Of a stretch of DNA of 64,000 bases, positions 8,922 to 17,467 are shown in pieces. Each line of letters begins with the position of its first letter. Positions within the stretch are counted from its first letter, which is position 1. Source of the DNA: Phycisphaerae bacterium (GTDB lineage Bacteria; Planctomycetota; Phycisphaerae; UBA1845); contig JAJDDW010000016.1 in assembly GCA_029260115.1 (NCBI GenBank), positions 1-64,000 on the forward strand, read 5' to 3'. The notes under the pieces were generated by a model. The model had not been told where the DNA came from and searched no databases. It worked only from the letters and a program-made list of their open reading frames with translations. A program made the position numbers and the translations under genes.

Positions 8922-11189
8922 ATGAAGGTTCGACATTTAGTAGCTTTAACTGCTGCTGTTTCTATGATTGCGATGAATGTCGCAATGGCTATTGATCCGG
9001 TTACACCGGTGAACACTGTTAATGCCAATACACTTAAGTCCTCGACTGCCCCTACCACGGGCGGCCAGGCATCTAATGATTGCTCTTCGCTCATAGCTGA
9101 AGGCGTTATCCCCACAGCTGGTGGCGTAATGATTGGAGATACCACTGGTAGCGCTGACGATTTTGATGACGCGGTTGGCAACGCCCTTTGTGCTGGTAGT
9201 GGTTACGGTGCTGGTGGTGTTGGTGATAACATCCACTCGTTCCAGGTTGCCCAGAACGGTACGTGGCATTTTGATGCTGGTTGCGTAACTGGCGGCAGCG
9301 CCTTTGGTGATACCAGCATGCACATTCGTGAAGATACTGGTGGTGGTTGTCCTGGTGACATCATTGCTTGTAATGGTGATGCCTGTGCTTCCTTCGCATC
9401 GGTTATCGACACGTTCTTGATTGCTGGTACCGATTATTTCTTGGTTATGGAAGCTTACAGTGCCAGTTATTTCGGTGCATACACCGTTGATTATGCCCAG
9501 ACTGTCGCGCCATGTGCGATTGATGCTGATTGCGATGATGGCGATCCTTGCAACGGTCTTGAGACCTGTGATGGTATCGGCCAGTGTCAAGCTGGTTCAA
9601 ATCTTTGCCCTGATCCATGGCAAACATGTGACCCTATTTTGGGTACATGCTCTTCACCTGCCGATTGCACCGCCGTATTAAAGGGTGCTGATGGTTCTTT
9701 CTTCTTCCCTAACGCTAACAACTGTGATGGTTGTGGTGAAGCTGATGATGTAACATTGGCTTATGGCGCAGGTACTGATTTAATCAGTTATCAGTTTAAT
9801 ATTATTGGTCGTGCCATTGGTGCTGCAGTAGGTGATCCTTACACCGTTTCCACTGATTTGTACACGATTACCCCAGCCGGTAATCCTGGTGTTCCAATTC
9901 CAGGAACACACTGTGATTTCGTTTTCGCCATCGCACCTGGTGGTTCTCCTGCAGACGTTGCACTTTGTGAGCCAAATGGTGGTTTACCAACTGGTGTCTT
10001 GATTCCACCAAGCGAATTCGGTACATCAGGTTTCGTGGTATATCGTTCCTCAACTGACGGTTCTGGTTTCTTGATCGCTGGTGGTCCTCCAGCAATTGGT
10101 GGCGATATGAATCCAGCCACCGTTGATGGTATCGAAGCTGCTTTCGGTCAGTCCATCTTCTGGCTAGAAACTACACCAGGCGCCGAAGATTGGGGTCCGG
10201 GTGCATTTGCTGCGCCAACAGTATCTGACTTCGAAGTGATGTCGGTTTGTACCGATCCAGTCGGTCCTTGTTGTACAGGTCTTACTTGCGAGATGCTTAA
10301 CGATGCTGATTGCACCGCTGCTGGTAGTACACTTACTCTAGGCGTATTCACCGCTGATAATCAGGTCACCTGTGGTGATGTTGACTGTGATGGTGACGGC
10401 GTTCTTGATGGCGTGGACAACTGTGTAGGACTCGCGAATGCTGATCAGGCCAATGCTGATGGTGATATCTTCGGTGATGCTTGTGACAACTGTCCAGATG
10501 TTGCCAATGACGATCAAGCCACAGATGGCGATACTGATTCGGTTGCCAATGCTTGTGACAATTGTCCAACTGTTGATAACGATGATCAAGCTAATGCTGA
10601 TGGCGATTTGCTCGGTGATGCTTGTGATAACTGTGTAGATACTGCCAACGATGACCAAGCCAACAGTGATACAGATACACTTGGCGATGCTTGTGACAAT
10701 TGCAGTCTCGTTGACAACGATGATCAAGCAGATTGCGGTAACAACGGCGTTGGTGACGCATGCGATACCAACTCTGATGGTGACGCTCTGACTGATGATT
10801 GTGACAATTGTGTAAATACGCCTAACGATGACCAAGCTGATGGCGATAGCGACAACGTTGGTGATCTTTGTGACAACTGCCCAACCGTAGCTAACACAAA
10901 TCAGGCTGATGGTGACAGCGACGGTACTGGCGACGCTTGTGACGGATGCCCAGCAGATCCAAACAAGATCGCTCCTGGTATCTGTGGTTGTGGCGCTGCT
11001 GACGTTGGTGACAGCGATGGTGACGGGGTTCTTGATTGTGTAGACATCTGCCCAGGTGCTGATGATGCTGTATTCGGCGACTGCACAAACAACATCCCAA
11101 CCGTCTCCGAATGGGGTCTGGTTGTCTTGGCATTGCTACTCTTGGTAGCTGGTAAGGTCTACTATGGCCGTCGCACTGCCTTGAACTAG
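8922..11189 (+). CDS. Secreted protein with thrombospondin-3-type Ca repeats and IPTL-type anchor
   Basis: A 755-residue secreted protein. ATG 8922 is chosen because GGAGG at 8909-8913 is 8 bases away; ATG 8916 is too close and upstream starts lack a site. Residues 1-23 form a clear signal peptide ending in AMA. The central part is Gly/Asp-rich with one CNGLETCD Cys repeat like those of the giant protein. Residues about 487-693 are a chain of DxDxDGxxDxxDNC units, the thrombospondin type 3 pattern that binds calcium. The C-terminus has IPTVSEWG (about 725), a hydrophobic helix and GRR, nearly identical to the end of the giant protein, so both are likely substrates of the exosortase H encoded next. 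Terminator-like hairpins follow. Codon use is more uniform than in neighbours, which might reflect high expression. Confidence 0.93.
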   Translation: MKVRHLVALTAAVSMIAMNVAMAIDPVTPVNTVNANTLKSSTAPTTGGQASNDCSSLIAEGVIPTAGGVMIGDTTGSADDFDDAVGNALCAGSGYGAGGVGDNIHSFQVAQNGTWHFDAGCVTGGSAFGDTSMHIREDTGGGCPGDIIACNGDACASFASVIDTFLIAGTDYFLVMEAYSASYFGAYTVDYAQTVAPCAIDADCDDGDPCNGLETCDGIGQCQAGSNLCPDPWQTCDPILGTCSSPADCTAVLKGADGSFFFPNANNCDGCGEADDVTLAYGAGTDLISYQFNIIGRAIGAAVGDPYTVSTDLYTITPAGNPGVPIPGTHCDFVFAIAPGGSPADVALCEPNGGLPTGVLIPPSEFGTSGFVVYRSSTDGSGFLIAGGPPAIGGDMNPATVDGIEAAFGQSIFWLETTPGAEDWGPGAFAAPTVSDFEVMSVCTDPVGPCCTGLTCEMLNDADCTAAGSTLTLGVFTADNQVTCGDVDCDGDGVLDGVDNCVGLANADQANADGDIFGDACDNCPDVANDDQATDGDTDSVANACDNCPTVDNDDQANADGDLLGDACDNCVDTANDDQANSDTDTLGDACDNCSLVDNDDQADCGNNGVGDACDTNSDGDALTDDCDNCVNTPNDDQADGDSDNVGDLCDNCPTVANTNQADGDSDGTGDACDGCPADPNKIAPGICGCGAADVGDSDGDGVLDCVDICPGADDAVFGDCTNNIPTVSEWGLVVLALLLLVAGKVYYGRRTALN

Positions 11190-11216
11190 TTTGTTTGATT
11201 TAATGCGATTTTCCGA

Positions 11217-11259
11217 CGATGGCGGAGTCTCCTTGCGAGGCTCCGCCTCATCGGTTTTT
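11217..11259 (+). terminator. Rho-independent terminator after the second IPTL-anchored gene
   Basis: GGCGGAG (11221-11227) pairs with CTCCGCC (11241-11247), extended outward by CGAT/ATCG pairing with a small bulge, and is followed by five T residues (11255-11259). It lies 28 bases after the stop codon. Confidence 0.7.
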
Positions 11260-11350
11260 GCAGTGAGGTTTACGCTATATCCGGACGGTCTGGGTATCAG
11301 CTAATTTCGGTAAGTCAGCAATTAGTTGGCTACGTTGCAGTGGTCGGTGG

Positions 11351-11371
11351 CGGGTATTAAGTCCCGGTTTT
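11351..11371 (+). terminator. Weak terminator-like hairpin
   Basis: A short CGGG/CCCG stem (11351-11354 with 11363-11366) is followed by GTTTTT. The stem is only four pairs, so it is weak alone; it is listed because it belongs to a run of four such elements. Confidence 0.25.
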
Positions 11372-11374
11372 TAG

Positions 11375-11406
11375 CTGCAGCGTTGGCTTAAACGCAGCGG
11401 GTTTTA
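11375..11406 (+). terminator. Terminator-like hairpin with T run
   Basis: CTGC-A-GCGTT pairs with AACGC-A-GCGG across a six-base loop (11375-11400), with an internal A-A mismatch and one G-T pair, followed by GTTTTATT. It is the third hairpin of the series between 11217 and 11461. Confidence 0.35.
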
Positions 11407-11419
11407 TTGATATATTGGG

Positions 11420-11461
11420 ACCGTTTGTGGGATCAAAAATCCTGCAAGCGGTTCTTTTTTT
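11420..11461 (+). terminator. Strong Rho-independent terminator
   Basis: A continuous 14-pair stem with three G-T wobbles runs from ACCG at 11420 to CGGT at 11452, with a short A-rich loop, and is followed directly by TCTTTTTTT (11453-11461). This is the strongest terminator in the region. It lies 160 bases beyond the first, so it may end read-through or a separate short transcript. Confidence 0.7.
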
Positions 11462-11528
11462 GTAGGCCTGTGGTAGCTTGGAGCCGATAAAGCACTTTGG
11501 GGATGATGAAAATCGTGTTAGTGTCTTA

Positions 11529-11557
11529 TTACACGAATGACGATTTTGCATTATAAT
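11529..11557 (+). promoter_or_regulatory. Probable promoter of the exosortase H operon
   Basis: A perfect TATAAT lies at 11552-11557 with TTACAC at 11529-11534, 17 bases apart. It is downstream of the strong terminator and 39 bases before the exosortase start, as expected for a separately transcribed xrtH unit. Confidence 0.45.
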
Positions 11558-11595
11558 TTGGAACTCGTAGCCATACCGGAGGCCTTCGTCACTGC

Positions 11596-12231
11596 ATGAG
11601 TAGACATAATAAACATCAACGCGGACCTGATTCGCCAGACGCAGACAAGAAACAGCCTCGCAAGCGTAGGGGGCGTAGAAAGTCGTGGTATGCCACACAT
11701 GGCAGAGACTTAAGGTTTTTGGCAGTGTTCGCGATGTTAATGGGCGGGTATTACTTTGCCACAACCACATCGGTGGTCAAAGACGACTTTATTCCATGGT
11801 TTCTGGAGCAAAATGCGACCGTCTCGGCGGTCGTGCTTCACACTTTTGGTTATGAGGATATGAAGCAGCGCGGTAATGCGTTGGTGTCGTCAAGAGGCGC
11901 AGTATCTGTAGAGCGTGGCTGCGATGCGCTTGATCCATGCGCATTGTTTGTCGCAGCGGTTTTATCAACGCCTGCGCCGGTGCTGTCTAAGCTTCTGTCG
12001 GCCTTAGGTGGCGCGTGTATACTCGTGGTATTGAATTTAGTTCGTATCATCACATTGTTTTTAACCGCTGTTCACTGGCGGTCGGCGTTTGATGTGATGC
12101 ATTTGGAAGTGTGGCAAGCGTTGTTTATCATCTTGGCGATAGTTTTGTGGATGGTATGGGCTTCATGGGAACGAAATCGGCGTCGAAGGTCTGTGGTGGC
12201 TGAAACGTTGGGAACGCCTGACCAGAATTAA
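11596..12231 (+). CDS. xrtH: Exosortase H (IPTLxxWG-CTERM-specific)
   Basis: A 211-residue membrane transpeptidase-like enzyme of the exosortase family, expected to cut and transfer proteins with IPTL-type C-terminal signals at the outer face of the inner membrane. The N-terminus is very basic (about 35 residues), then come hydrophobic helices. The family's three catalytic positions are all present in the correct order: Cys109 in ERGCDAL, Arg150 in NLVRI, and His169 in VMHLEVWQ. The length fits the short exosortase H type rather than the long XrtA type. The start is the only ATG near a GGAGG-like site (ACCGGAGG, about 11576-11583). Two proteins ending in IPTVSEWG lie just upstream and a partner membrane protein lies 21 bases downstream. 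Assignment to XrtH rather than another subtype rests on these signals and on size. Confidence 0.88.
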   Translation: MSRHNKHQRGPDSPDADKKQPRKRRGRRKSWYATHGRDLRFLAVFAMLMGGYYFATTTSVVKDDFIPWFLEQNATVSAVVLHTFGYEDMKQRGNALVSSRGAVSVERGCDALDPCALFVAAVLSTPAPVLSKLLSALGGACILVVLNLVRIITLFLTAVHWRSAFDVMHLEVWQALFIILAIVLWMVWASWERNRRRRSVVAETLGTPDQN

Positions 12232-12252
12232 GCGTCCATATCGATACATGTC

Positions 12253-13044
12253 ATGGCTAGAAACCCCGCATTATTAAAAGAAAAAAAACTCCAAGCGCAT
12301 AGTATAGATACAATCTCCGAGGTAATTTCATTTAGGTCGATTCTGCGATTCTTTCTTATCTTTTGCGTGCTATCGGGATTGTTGTTGTACCCTTGGTCAA
12401 GCGTTAAGCAAGGGTATCGTAACATGTTTCGAATGGGCGGTAACGTTGTCTTTTCTCGGTTTTGGTTTTGGCCTGAAGGCAGTGTTCGGTTCGTAGATTT
12501 AGTCGCGGAAGACGTGCTAACTCAAGTGAACGCTGTATTACTGCGTCCAAAGCCGCTTGCGCCGAGGATTCAATTACCGCCGAATTTTAAATTACCGGCT
12601 GCGACCGCTGAGTTGGATGTACTCATGGTCTATCAGAATCAACGTACTGTTGGAAAACTGGGGTTTGTTCGAACCAGTAGTCGAAATAACGGGTATTGGC
12701 CTACGGTTTTTTTGGTCGCGCTTATTTTGGCGAAGCGTATGCGTTGGTCGCGTCGGGGTTGGGCGCTACTTTGGGGATTGATTTTAGTGCATGGGTTCAT
12801 TGCCTTTAGGCTTTCGATCAATATGTTAGCCACGGGCTTTGCCGTGCCAGGGAAGAGTTATGCCTTGTTTGAACCGAACGAATTTTGGTTGACGACGCTG
12901 CGCCGGGCGGACGAAGTTTTTGTGCAAAACCCGACGGTGTCTTTTGTGGTAGCAGCTTTTATTTGGCTCGTGGTCGCATTTACGAAACAAGATTGGGTAG
13001 CTATTTTTCAGGCGACGCGCGGCGATGATGATGCGCTTGAGTAG
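12253..13044 (+). CDS. Exosortase H-associated membrane protein
   Basis: A 263-residue protein with a basic N-terminus, one hydrophobic segment near residues 30-50, a soluble extracytoplasmic stretch (about 55-145) with a Pro/Leu-rich patch, then two or three hydrophobic segments (about 150-170, 175-195, 235-252). It follows xrtH by 21 bases and is probably cotranscribed. Exosortase H loci commonly carry such a companion membrane protein; the role is not established and could be recognition or delivery of the IPTL-tailed precursors. The identification rests mainly on position and topology. No enzyme motif is visible. Confidence 0.68.
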   Translation: MARNPALLKEKKLQAHSIDTISEVISFRSILRFFLIFCVLSGLLLYPWSSVKQGYRNMFRMGGNVVFSRFWFWPEGSVRFVDLVAEDVLTQVNAVLLRPKPLAPRIQLPPNFKLPAATAELDVLMVYQNQRTVGKLGFVRTSSRNNGYWPTVFLVALILAKRMRWSRRGWALLWGLILVHGFIAFRLSINMLATGFAVPGKSYALFEPNEFWLTTLRRADEVFVQNPTVSFVVAAFIWLVVAFTKQDWVAIFQATRGDDDALE

Positions 13045-13128
13045 GACATCAAAGTTGATAGACAAGAAGTCGTCCTAGACGTGCGTAACCTGTCTTAGAA
13101 TCCTTGGTATAATTGGAAAACAACGATC

Positions 13129-15066
13129 ATGGGCCACAAAAAAAGACGGTCAGAAAATGAACAGGCTGCGGCGAAACCTAGCACGAGGCAATCGCCGCCG
13201 CCAAGTGCTGGGCGTAAGCGCGTGATGGGCTTGTGTGCATTGGTTGTTGCGCTTGGCTTAGTTATTTCAATCGTGTTGCGATTTGGGGGAGTCGCGATTG
13301 AGAATGCCTGGGTATTCGGGTCGGCGAAAGGTTACAATGTCGTATTGATCACGATGGACACGACCCGGTCCGATCATGTGGGTTGTTATGGGCATGCACT
13401 CGCGGAAACGCCAGTCATAGATCGCTTGGCAAGTGAAGGCATTCGTTTTGCTGACGCTGTTTCGCCCGTTCCCGTGACGCTTCCTTCTCATTGTACGATT
13501 CATACCGGTCTTGATCCGATCAATCATGGTGCGCGGACGAATGGCACTGATTCGTTGAAAGATGATCAAACTACGCTAGCTGAAATGCTGCGAGATCATG
13601 GATATGAAACAGGCGCATTTGTATCTGCTTTTGTCCTGAATGCTCGGTTTGGCCTGAATCAGGGGTTTGATGTCTACAACGATCGGGTTGAACCCGATGA
13701 TGATTCGTTGGTCGGTGGGCTAACGAATCAACGGGACGCGATACAGGTGACCAATGAGGCGTTGTCGTGGTTACAAGAACGAAAAGAAGATAAACCGTTC
13801 TTTCTTTGGACACACTATTACGATCCCCACGAACCGCACATGGTGCCTCCTGCGTATGCCGCACGGTTCAAAGATAATTTGTATGACGGTGAGATTGCGT
13901 ATGTGGACGCTCAGATTGGACGCCTTCTCGATACGTTATCTGCCAAAAATTTAGACCAAAAAACGATTGTGATTGTTACCGCAGATCACGGAGAAAGCCT
14001 GGGCGAACACGGGGAGAAGACGCATACCCGGTTTATTTATGACGCGACACAATCAGTGCCGTTGATTATTTGGTCACCGACCCTTTGGACTGGTGGCCTT
14101 GTCGTGGATGACGCTGTTGTTGGCCTGGTCGATCTCACGCCTAGCATTTTGGATATGCTAGGTTTGGAAAGCGAAGTGAGCTTTGATGGCATACCATTGA
14201 GGCAATGTCGTAGCCATCCAGATCGCATGATATACATGGAGACCTTGGATACCTATCTGGATAATGGCTGGGCACCTCTTTTCGGAGTGCGTCGGCATCA
14301 AGATAAATATATTTTGGCTCCTAGGCCGGAGTATTACGATCTTAGTCGCGATCCCCATGAATTGAAGAATCTTTTTGGTGCAAGGTCTGCGCGCGTTTCG
14401 TCTGCTGTTCAAACCATGGCAGATGAGCTAGCCAAGCGTCGTGAAAGTGACGACGAAATTACTGAGCTGGCGAAGGATGTTGAAGACCTCGATCCGGAGG
14501 CTCGTAAGAGACTCGAAGCCTTAGGTTACTTGGGAGGTGAAGGCCCGGTGGCCATGGACGGTGCACTGCCAGATCCGAAAGACATGGTGGTCGTCTGGGG
14601 CATGGTCATGGAAGCCGTTGAGCAATCGAAGCGAGGTCAGTACGACGAGGCTATGGTAAAGTTGTTCAAAGCTAAGACCTTGTCGCCAGATGATCATTCG
14701 ATTGATAAGCATTTGGGTATTCTGTATATGCGCATGGGGCGCTATGATGAGTCGATCGTGTCATTAAACCGATACCTTGAAGCGCGACCTACTAATGCGA
14801 ACATTCATTCGCTCATTGCTCAAGTTTTTATGAAATTAAAGCGGCTAGATGAAGCCAAGAAGCATTTGCTTTTTGCTTATGAGGAAACTCCGGATAGTGG
14901 GATGGTTTTGATCGCGATGGGGGATTTGCTGGTTATGGTCGGTAATTTCGAAAAAGCTGAGGACTATTACAGAGAGGCGCTTCGGGTAGATCCATATCGC
15001 ATTGAGAAAGTAGCTGCCGGTCGGTTCGACAAACTTCAGAAGATACGTCAAGCCTTGGGTCAGTGA
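13129..15066 (+). CDS. Membrane-anchored sulfatase-fold hydrolase with C-terminal TPR
   Basis: A 645-residue protein. One N-terminal membrane helix (about 33-50) follows a basic cytoplasmic tail. Residues about 68-420 are an alkaline phosphatase/sulfatase superfamily domain with metal-binding MDTTRSDH and ADHGESLGEHG motifs. At the nucleophile site the sulfatase consensus Cys/Ser-x-Pro-Ser/Ala-Arg is replaced by Thr117-Leu-Pro-Ser-His, so no formylglycine can form and ordinary sulfatase activity is unlikely. A Thr nucleophile, as in phosphotransferases of this superfamily, is possible. Residues about 485-640 contain three to four tetratricopeptide repeats. It lies 84 bases after the exosortase partner gene. 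It could modify envelope material, but the substrate is unknown. Its end overlaps the convergent gene by 7 bases. Confidence 0.85.
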   Translation: MGHKKRRSENEQAAAKPSTRQSPPPSAGRKRVMGLCALVVALGLVISIVLRFGGVAIENAWVFGSAKGYNVVLITMDTTRSDHVGCYGHALAETPVIDRLASEGIRFADAVSPVPVTLPSHCTIHTGLDPINHGARTNGTDSLKDDQTTLAEMLRDHGYETGAFVSAFVLNARFGLNQGFDVYNDRVEPDDDSLVGGLTNQRDAIQVTNEALSWLQERKEDKPFFLWTHYYDPHEPHMVPPAYAARFKDNLYDGEIAYVDAQIGRLLDTLSAKNLDQKTIVIVTADHGESLGEHGEKTHTRFIYDATQSVPLIIWSPTLWTGGLVVDDAVVGLVDLTPSILDMLGLESEVSFDGIPLRQCRSHPDRMIYMETLDTYLDNGWAPLFGVRRHQDKYILAPRPEYYDLSRDPHELKNLFGARSARVSSAVQTMADELAKRRESDDEITELAKDVEDLDPEARKRLEALGYLGGEGPVAMDGALPDPKDMVVVWGMVMEAVEQSKRGQYDEAMVKLFKAKTLSPDDHSIDKHLGILYMRMGRYDESIVSLNRYLEARPTNANIHSLIAQVFMKLKRLDEAKKHLLFAYEETPDSGMVLIAMGDLLVMVGNFEKAEDYYREALRVDPYRIEKVAAGRFDKLQKIRQALGQ

Positions 15067-15854
15067 GCGTGACCGGTGGCGAAATATTCGTCACGGTTAG
15101 CACGGGACATGAGCAGTGGGAACACGATGTCACTGAGGCAGCAGGGTATCATAACGGCTAGGACTACGAATAGAAAAACTTTTCCGAGCACGTCAATCCA
15201 GCCTACCATCCCAAGCGGTCCGACCATATAAAAAATACTAGCCATCGTAGATGCGAGTACATGCATGGAATGTGACAGTAGTGTGCTATGGGTGGCTGCG
15301 CCAGCGGCGGCTAACCCGATGATGCTGCCGATGAACGCAAATGGTAGTACGACGTCGGTGTGTTCGAGTATGCATAAATGCCACGGCGCTTGGATGCCTA
15401 GTATGGAGAGTGAGACGTGTGGCATGACGATGTCACTCATCCCACAGACGCCGACCGCGCCAATTAGCCCGATGATCATGGCCTTGAGCCATTTGCGCTC
15501 ATAACGAAAAAACATGGCTGTGGTCGCAGCCGCAGAAAATAGCATGTGTGCAGGATGGAATAAATGGAAGAAACGCTCAGCGAACACATTGTTATGATGA
15601 TGCTCATCTGATGCGGGCGATTCATCGTGGTCGTGGTCATAGTTGTGGGCTACGCTTTCAGTGTCATGATTTGCAGGCTCACCAGCTGATCGGTTAAAAC
15701 CGTCGCCGAAGATGCAAAGTGTGCCAGCGACGATGAGCCCGATGGTGACAGCTAATACTGAGAAAGGCACATGCTCGCGCAGCTCGGTGAGTAGTGCGGA
15801 CGGGCCATGATTGTGGTCGCAGTGTTCGTGCGGCCCGTGGTTATGTGATGACAT
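15060..15854 (-). CDS. His-rich polytopic membrane protein, possibly metal-related
   Basis: A 264-residue membrane protein of unrecognised family with about six helices. The N-terminus has a His cluster (SHNHGPHEHCDHNHG) and a second His/Asp cluster follows the first helix (about 75-95). More His residues occur in FHLFHPAHM, and CGMSD and CCLSD recur near membrane segments. Such clusters often bind zinc, nickel, cobalt or copper, so a metal transport or sensing role is inferred and not shown. ATG 15854 is preferred over a TTG two codons upstream. The gene converges on the sulfatase-fold gene with a 7-base overlap. No metal-regulator box was identified upstream, although TATAAT-like sequence is present on the minus strand near 15910. 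Confidence 0.75.
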   Translation of the reverse strand: MSSHNHGPHEHCDHNHGPSALLTELREHVPFSVLAVTIGLIVAGTLCIFGDGFNRSAGEPANHDTESVAHNYDHDHDESPASDEHHHNNVFAERFFHLFHPAHMLFSAAATTAMFFRYERKWLKAMIIGLIGAVGVCGMSDIVMPHVSLSILGIQAPWHLCILEHTDVVLPFAFIGSIIGLAAAGAATHSTLLSHSMHVLASTMASIFYMVGPLGMVGWIDVLGKVFLFVVLAVMIPCCLSDIVFPLLMSRANRDEYFATGHAH

Positions 15855-16191
15855 TGTCAAAATCTCGACTCCATTATCTTATGGGGTAAAGTCGCTCGTA
15901 GTATACCCATTATAAAGCTTAGGGCGCTGGCGTACTTTTCCGCGCTGTGGCACGGATTATGCTGCCCAAAGGGGATGGCGACAAGTTTTCGATATAATGT
16001 CGTCATTATTGTATAATGGAGTGGCTTACGGATAGATGTCGCTTCTTGGACAGGCTATCTAGGACGTCTAATCTTGGTCCAGGGCTTTGTAGGACTCGGG
16101 TACACTGCTGACTGCTGTACGCATGACGCCCAGGCGATAGCCGACGACGGTTATAGCTGCTACCGCTGGGGCTTAAATTAGGAGGCTTACA
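15855..16191. other. Divergent intergenic region, 337 bp
   Basis: No convincing gene. Two TATAAT boxes face right at 15993-15998 and 16012-16017, without good -35 boxes, and one TATAAT-like box faces left near 15910. They could serve the divergent genes on each side. A roughly 170-base leader would precede the radical SAM gene; no known riboswitch fold was recognised. Confidence 0.4.
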
Positions 16192-17325
16192 ATGTCCGCA
16201 TCAATTCGCCTCAAGCAATTATTATACGACAATACCATGTCGTCGGCCCCTGAACTTATTGTACGCGAATCCGGCGGGCGGGTTCGATGCCTCGCCTGTG
16301 GGCATCGCTGCTTGGTATTGCCTGATCATCCCGGGGTCTGCCGCGTACGTTTCAACGTGGACGGCGATTTACGAGCGCCAGCGGGCTATGTGGCTGGGGT
16401 GCAAGTTGATCCGATCGAGAAGAAGCCTTTCTATCATGCATTTCCAGCCAGGGATGCGCTGTCGTTTGGCATGCTGGGGTGCGATTTGCATTGCAGCTAT
16501 TGCCAGAATTGGGTGACATCGCAGGCCCTGCGAGACGACGCGGCTGTGGCTAGGCCTCGTTTTTATCGAGCGGAACAGCTAGTCGAAGCGGCTGTGCAGC
16601 AACAGGTGCCGGTTATGGTTAGTACGTACAACGAGCCGCTGATTACGGCGGACTGGGCCGTGGAGATTTTTAAGCTGGCCCATGCGGAGGGCATCGTCTG
16701 CGGCTTCGTTAGTAACGGCAATGCCACGCCGGAGGTGCTGGAATTCATCAGGCCCTATGTGGATTTGTATAAGGTCGATCTGAAGACGTTTAACGATCGC
16801 AATTATCGAAAACTGGGGACCGGGCTAGAAAACGTGCTAGACACGATCAAGCGATTAGTCGAGATGGGCTTTTGGGTGGAGATTGTGACGCTGGTGATTC
16901 CCGGTTTTAACGACAGCGATGAAGAGCTGACACGCATGGCTGATTTTATCGCAGGTGTTTCGCCAGATATTCCTTGGCACGTAACGGCTTTTCGGCCTGA
17001 CTATAAAATGACCGATCCGCCGCGGACACCAGTAGAAACGCTGTTGCGGGCATGTGAAACAGGGAAGCGAGCGGGCTTGAAATTTGTCTATCCTGGTAAT
17101 ATCCACGGTGCGTTCGGTAAGCGGGAGAACACCTATTGCCCGTCCTGTGAAAAGATGTTGATTGCCCGCACTGGGTTTGTAGTAGAACAAAATCGTATGA
17201 AAGGTTCGGCGTGTCCGTTCTGTGAAACGATTATTCCAGGTGTCTGGCAAAACGACCCGCCGGCCTGTACGCAGGGGACTGGCATACCATTACCGTGCAT
17301 CATGCCAGATGGACCTTGTGGATAG
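16192..17325 (+). CDS. amrS: AmrS-like radical SAM enzyme (AmmeMemoRadiSam system)
   Basis: A 377-residue radical SAM protein related to pyruvate formate-lyase activating enzymes. The N-terminal Cys-rich section (CLACGHRC and a downstream GVCRVRFN) and the phrase DPIEKKPFYHAFP are hallmarks of the AmmeMemoRadiSam radical SAM family. The 4Fe-4S site is CDLHCSYCQNW (about 99-109). A C-terminal CPSCEKM/CPFCET Cys pair suggests an added zinc or iron site. The start has a perfect ribosome site (AGGAGG, 16180-16185). The other two components of that system (Memo-like and AMMECR1-like) are not in this window. The biochemical reaction is not settled for this family. Confidence 0.88.
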   Translation: MSASIRLKQLLYDNTMSSAPELIVRESGGRVRCLACGHRCLVLPDHPGVCRVRFNVDGDLRAPAGYVAGVQVDPIEKKPFYHAFPARDALSFGMLGCDLHCSYCQNWVTSQALRDDAAVARPRFYRAEQLVEAAVQQQVPVMVSTYNEPLITADWAVEIFKLAHAEGIVCGFVSNGNATPEVLEFIRPYVDLYKVDLKTFNDRNYRKLGTGLENVLDTIKRLVEMGFWVEIVTLVIPGFNDSDEELTRMADFIAGVSPDIPWHVTAFRPDYKMTDPPRTPVETLLRACETGKRAGLKFVYPGNIHGAFGKRENTYCPSCEKMLIARTGFVVEQNRMKGSACPFCETIIPGVWQNDPPACTQGTGIPLPCIMPDGPCG

Positions 17326-17467
17326 CGGCGTGGAATATTTTCGATGCAGATCGTTTGTTATTCTTGACTGCAATCGCACAAAAACGTAGCCTAGGTAGGC
17401 TAGGAAAATGCCTGTTTTCAGGCTCGTAGCTATGATGCGGGAAATATCCTGCTAGTCGAAATTTTGG

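Noticed and set aside
10338-10835. Minus-strand frame of 165 codons over the calcium repeats
   Set aside because: An antisense shadow of DxDxDG repeats, rich in Ile/Val by complement only.
11260-11460. Known small RNA (6S, tmRNA, SRP, RNase P)
   Set aside because: Only hairpins with T runs are visible; no conserved core of any known RNA was recognised.
13129-15066. Active sulfatase
   Set aside because: The formylglycine Cys/Ser and the following Arg are absent, so it is reported as a sulfatase-fold protein instead.
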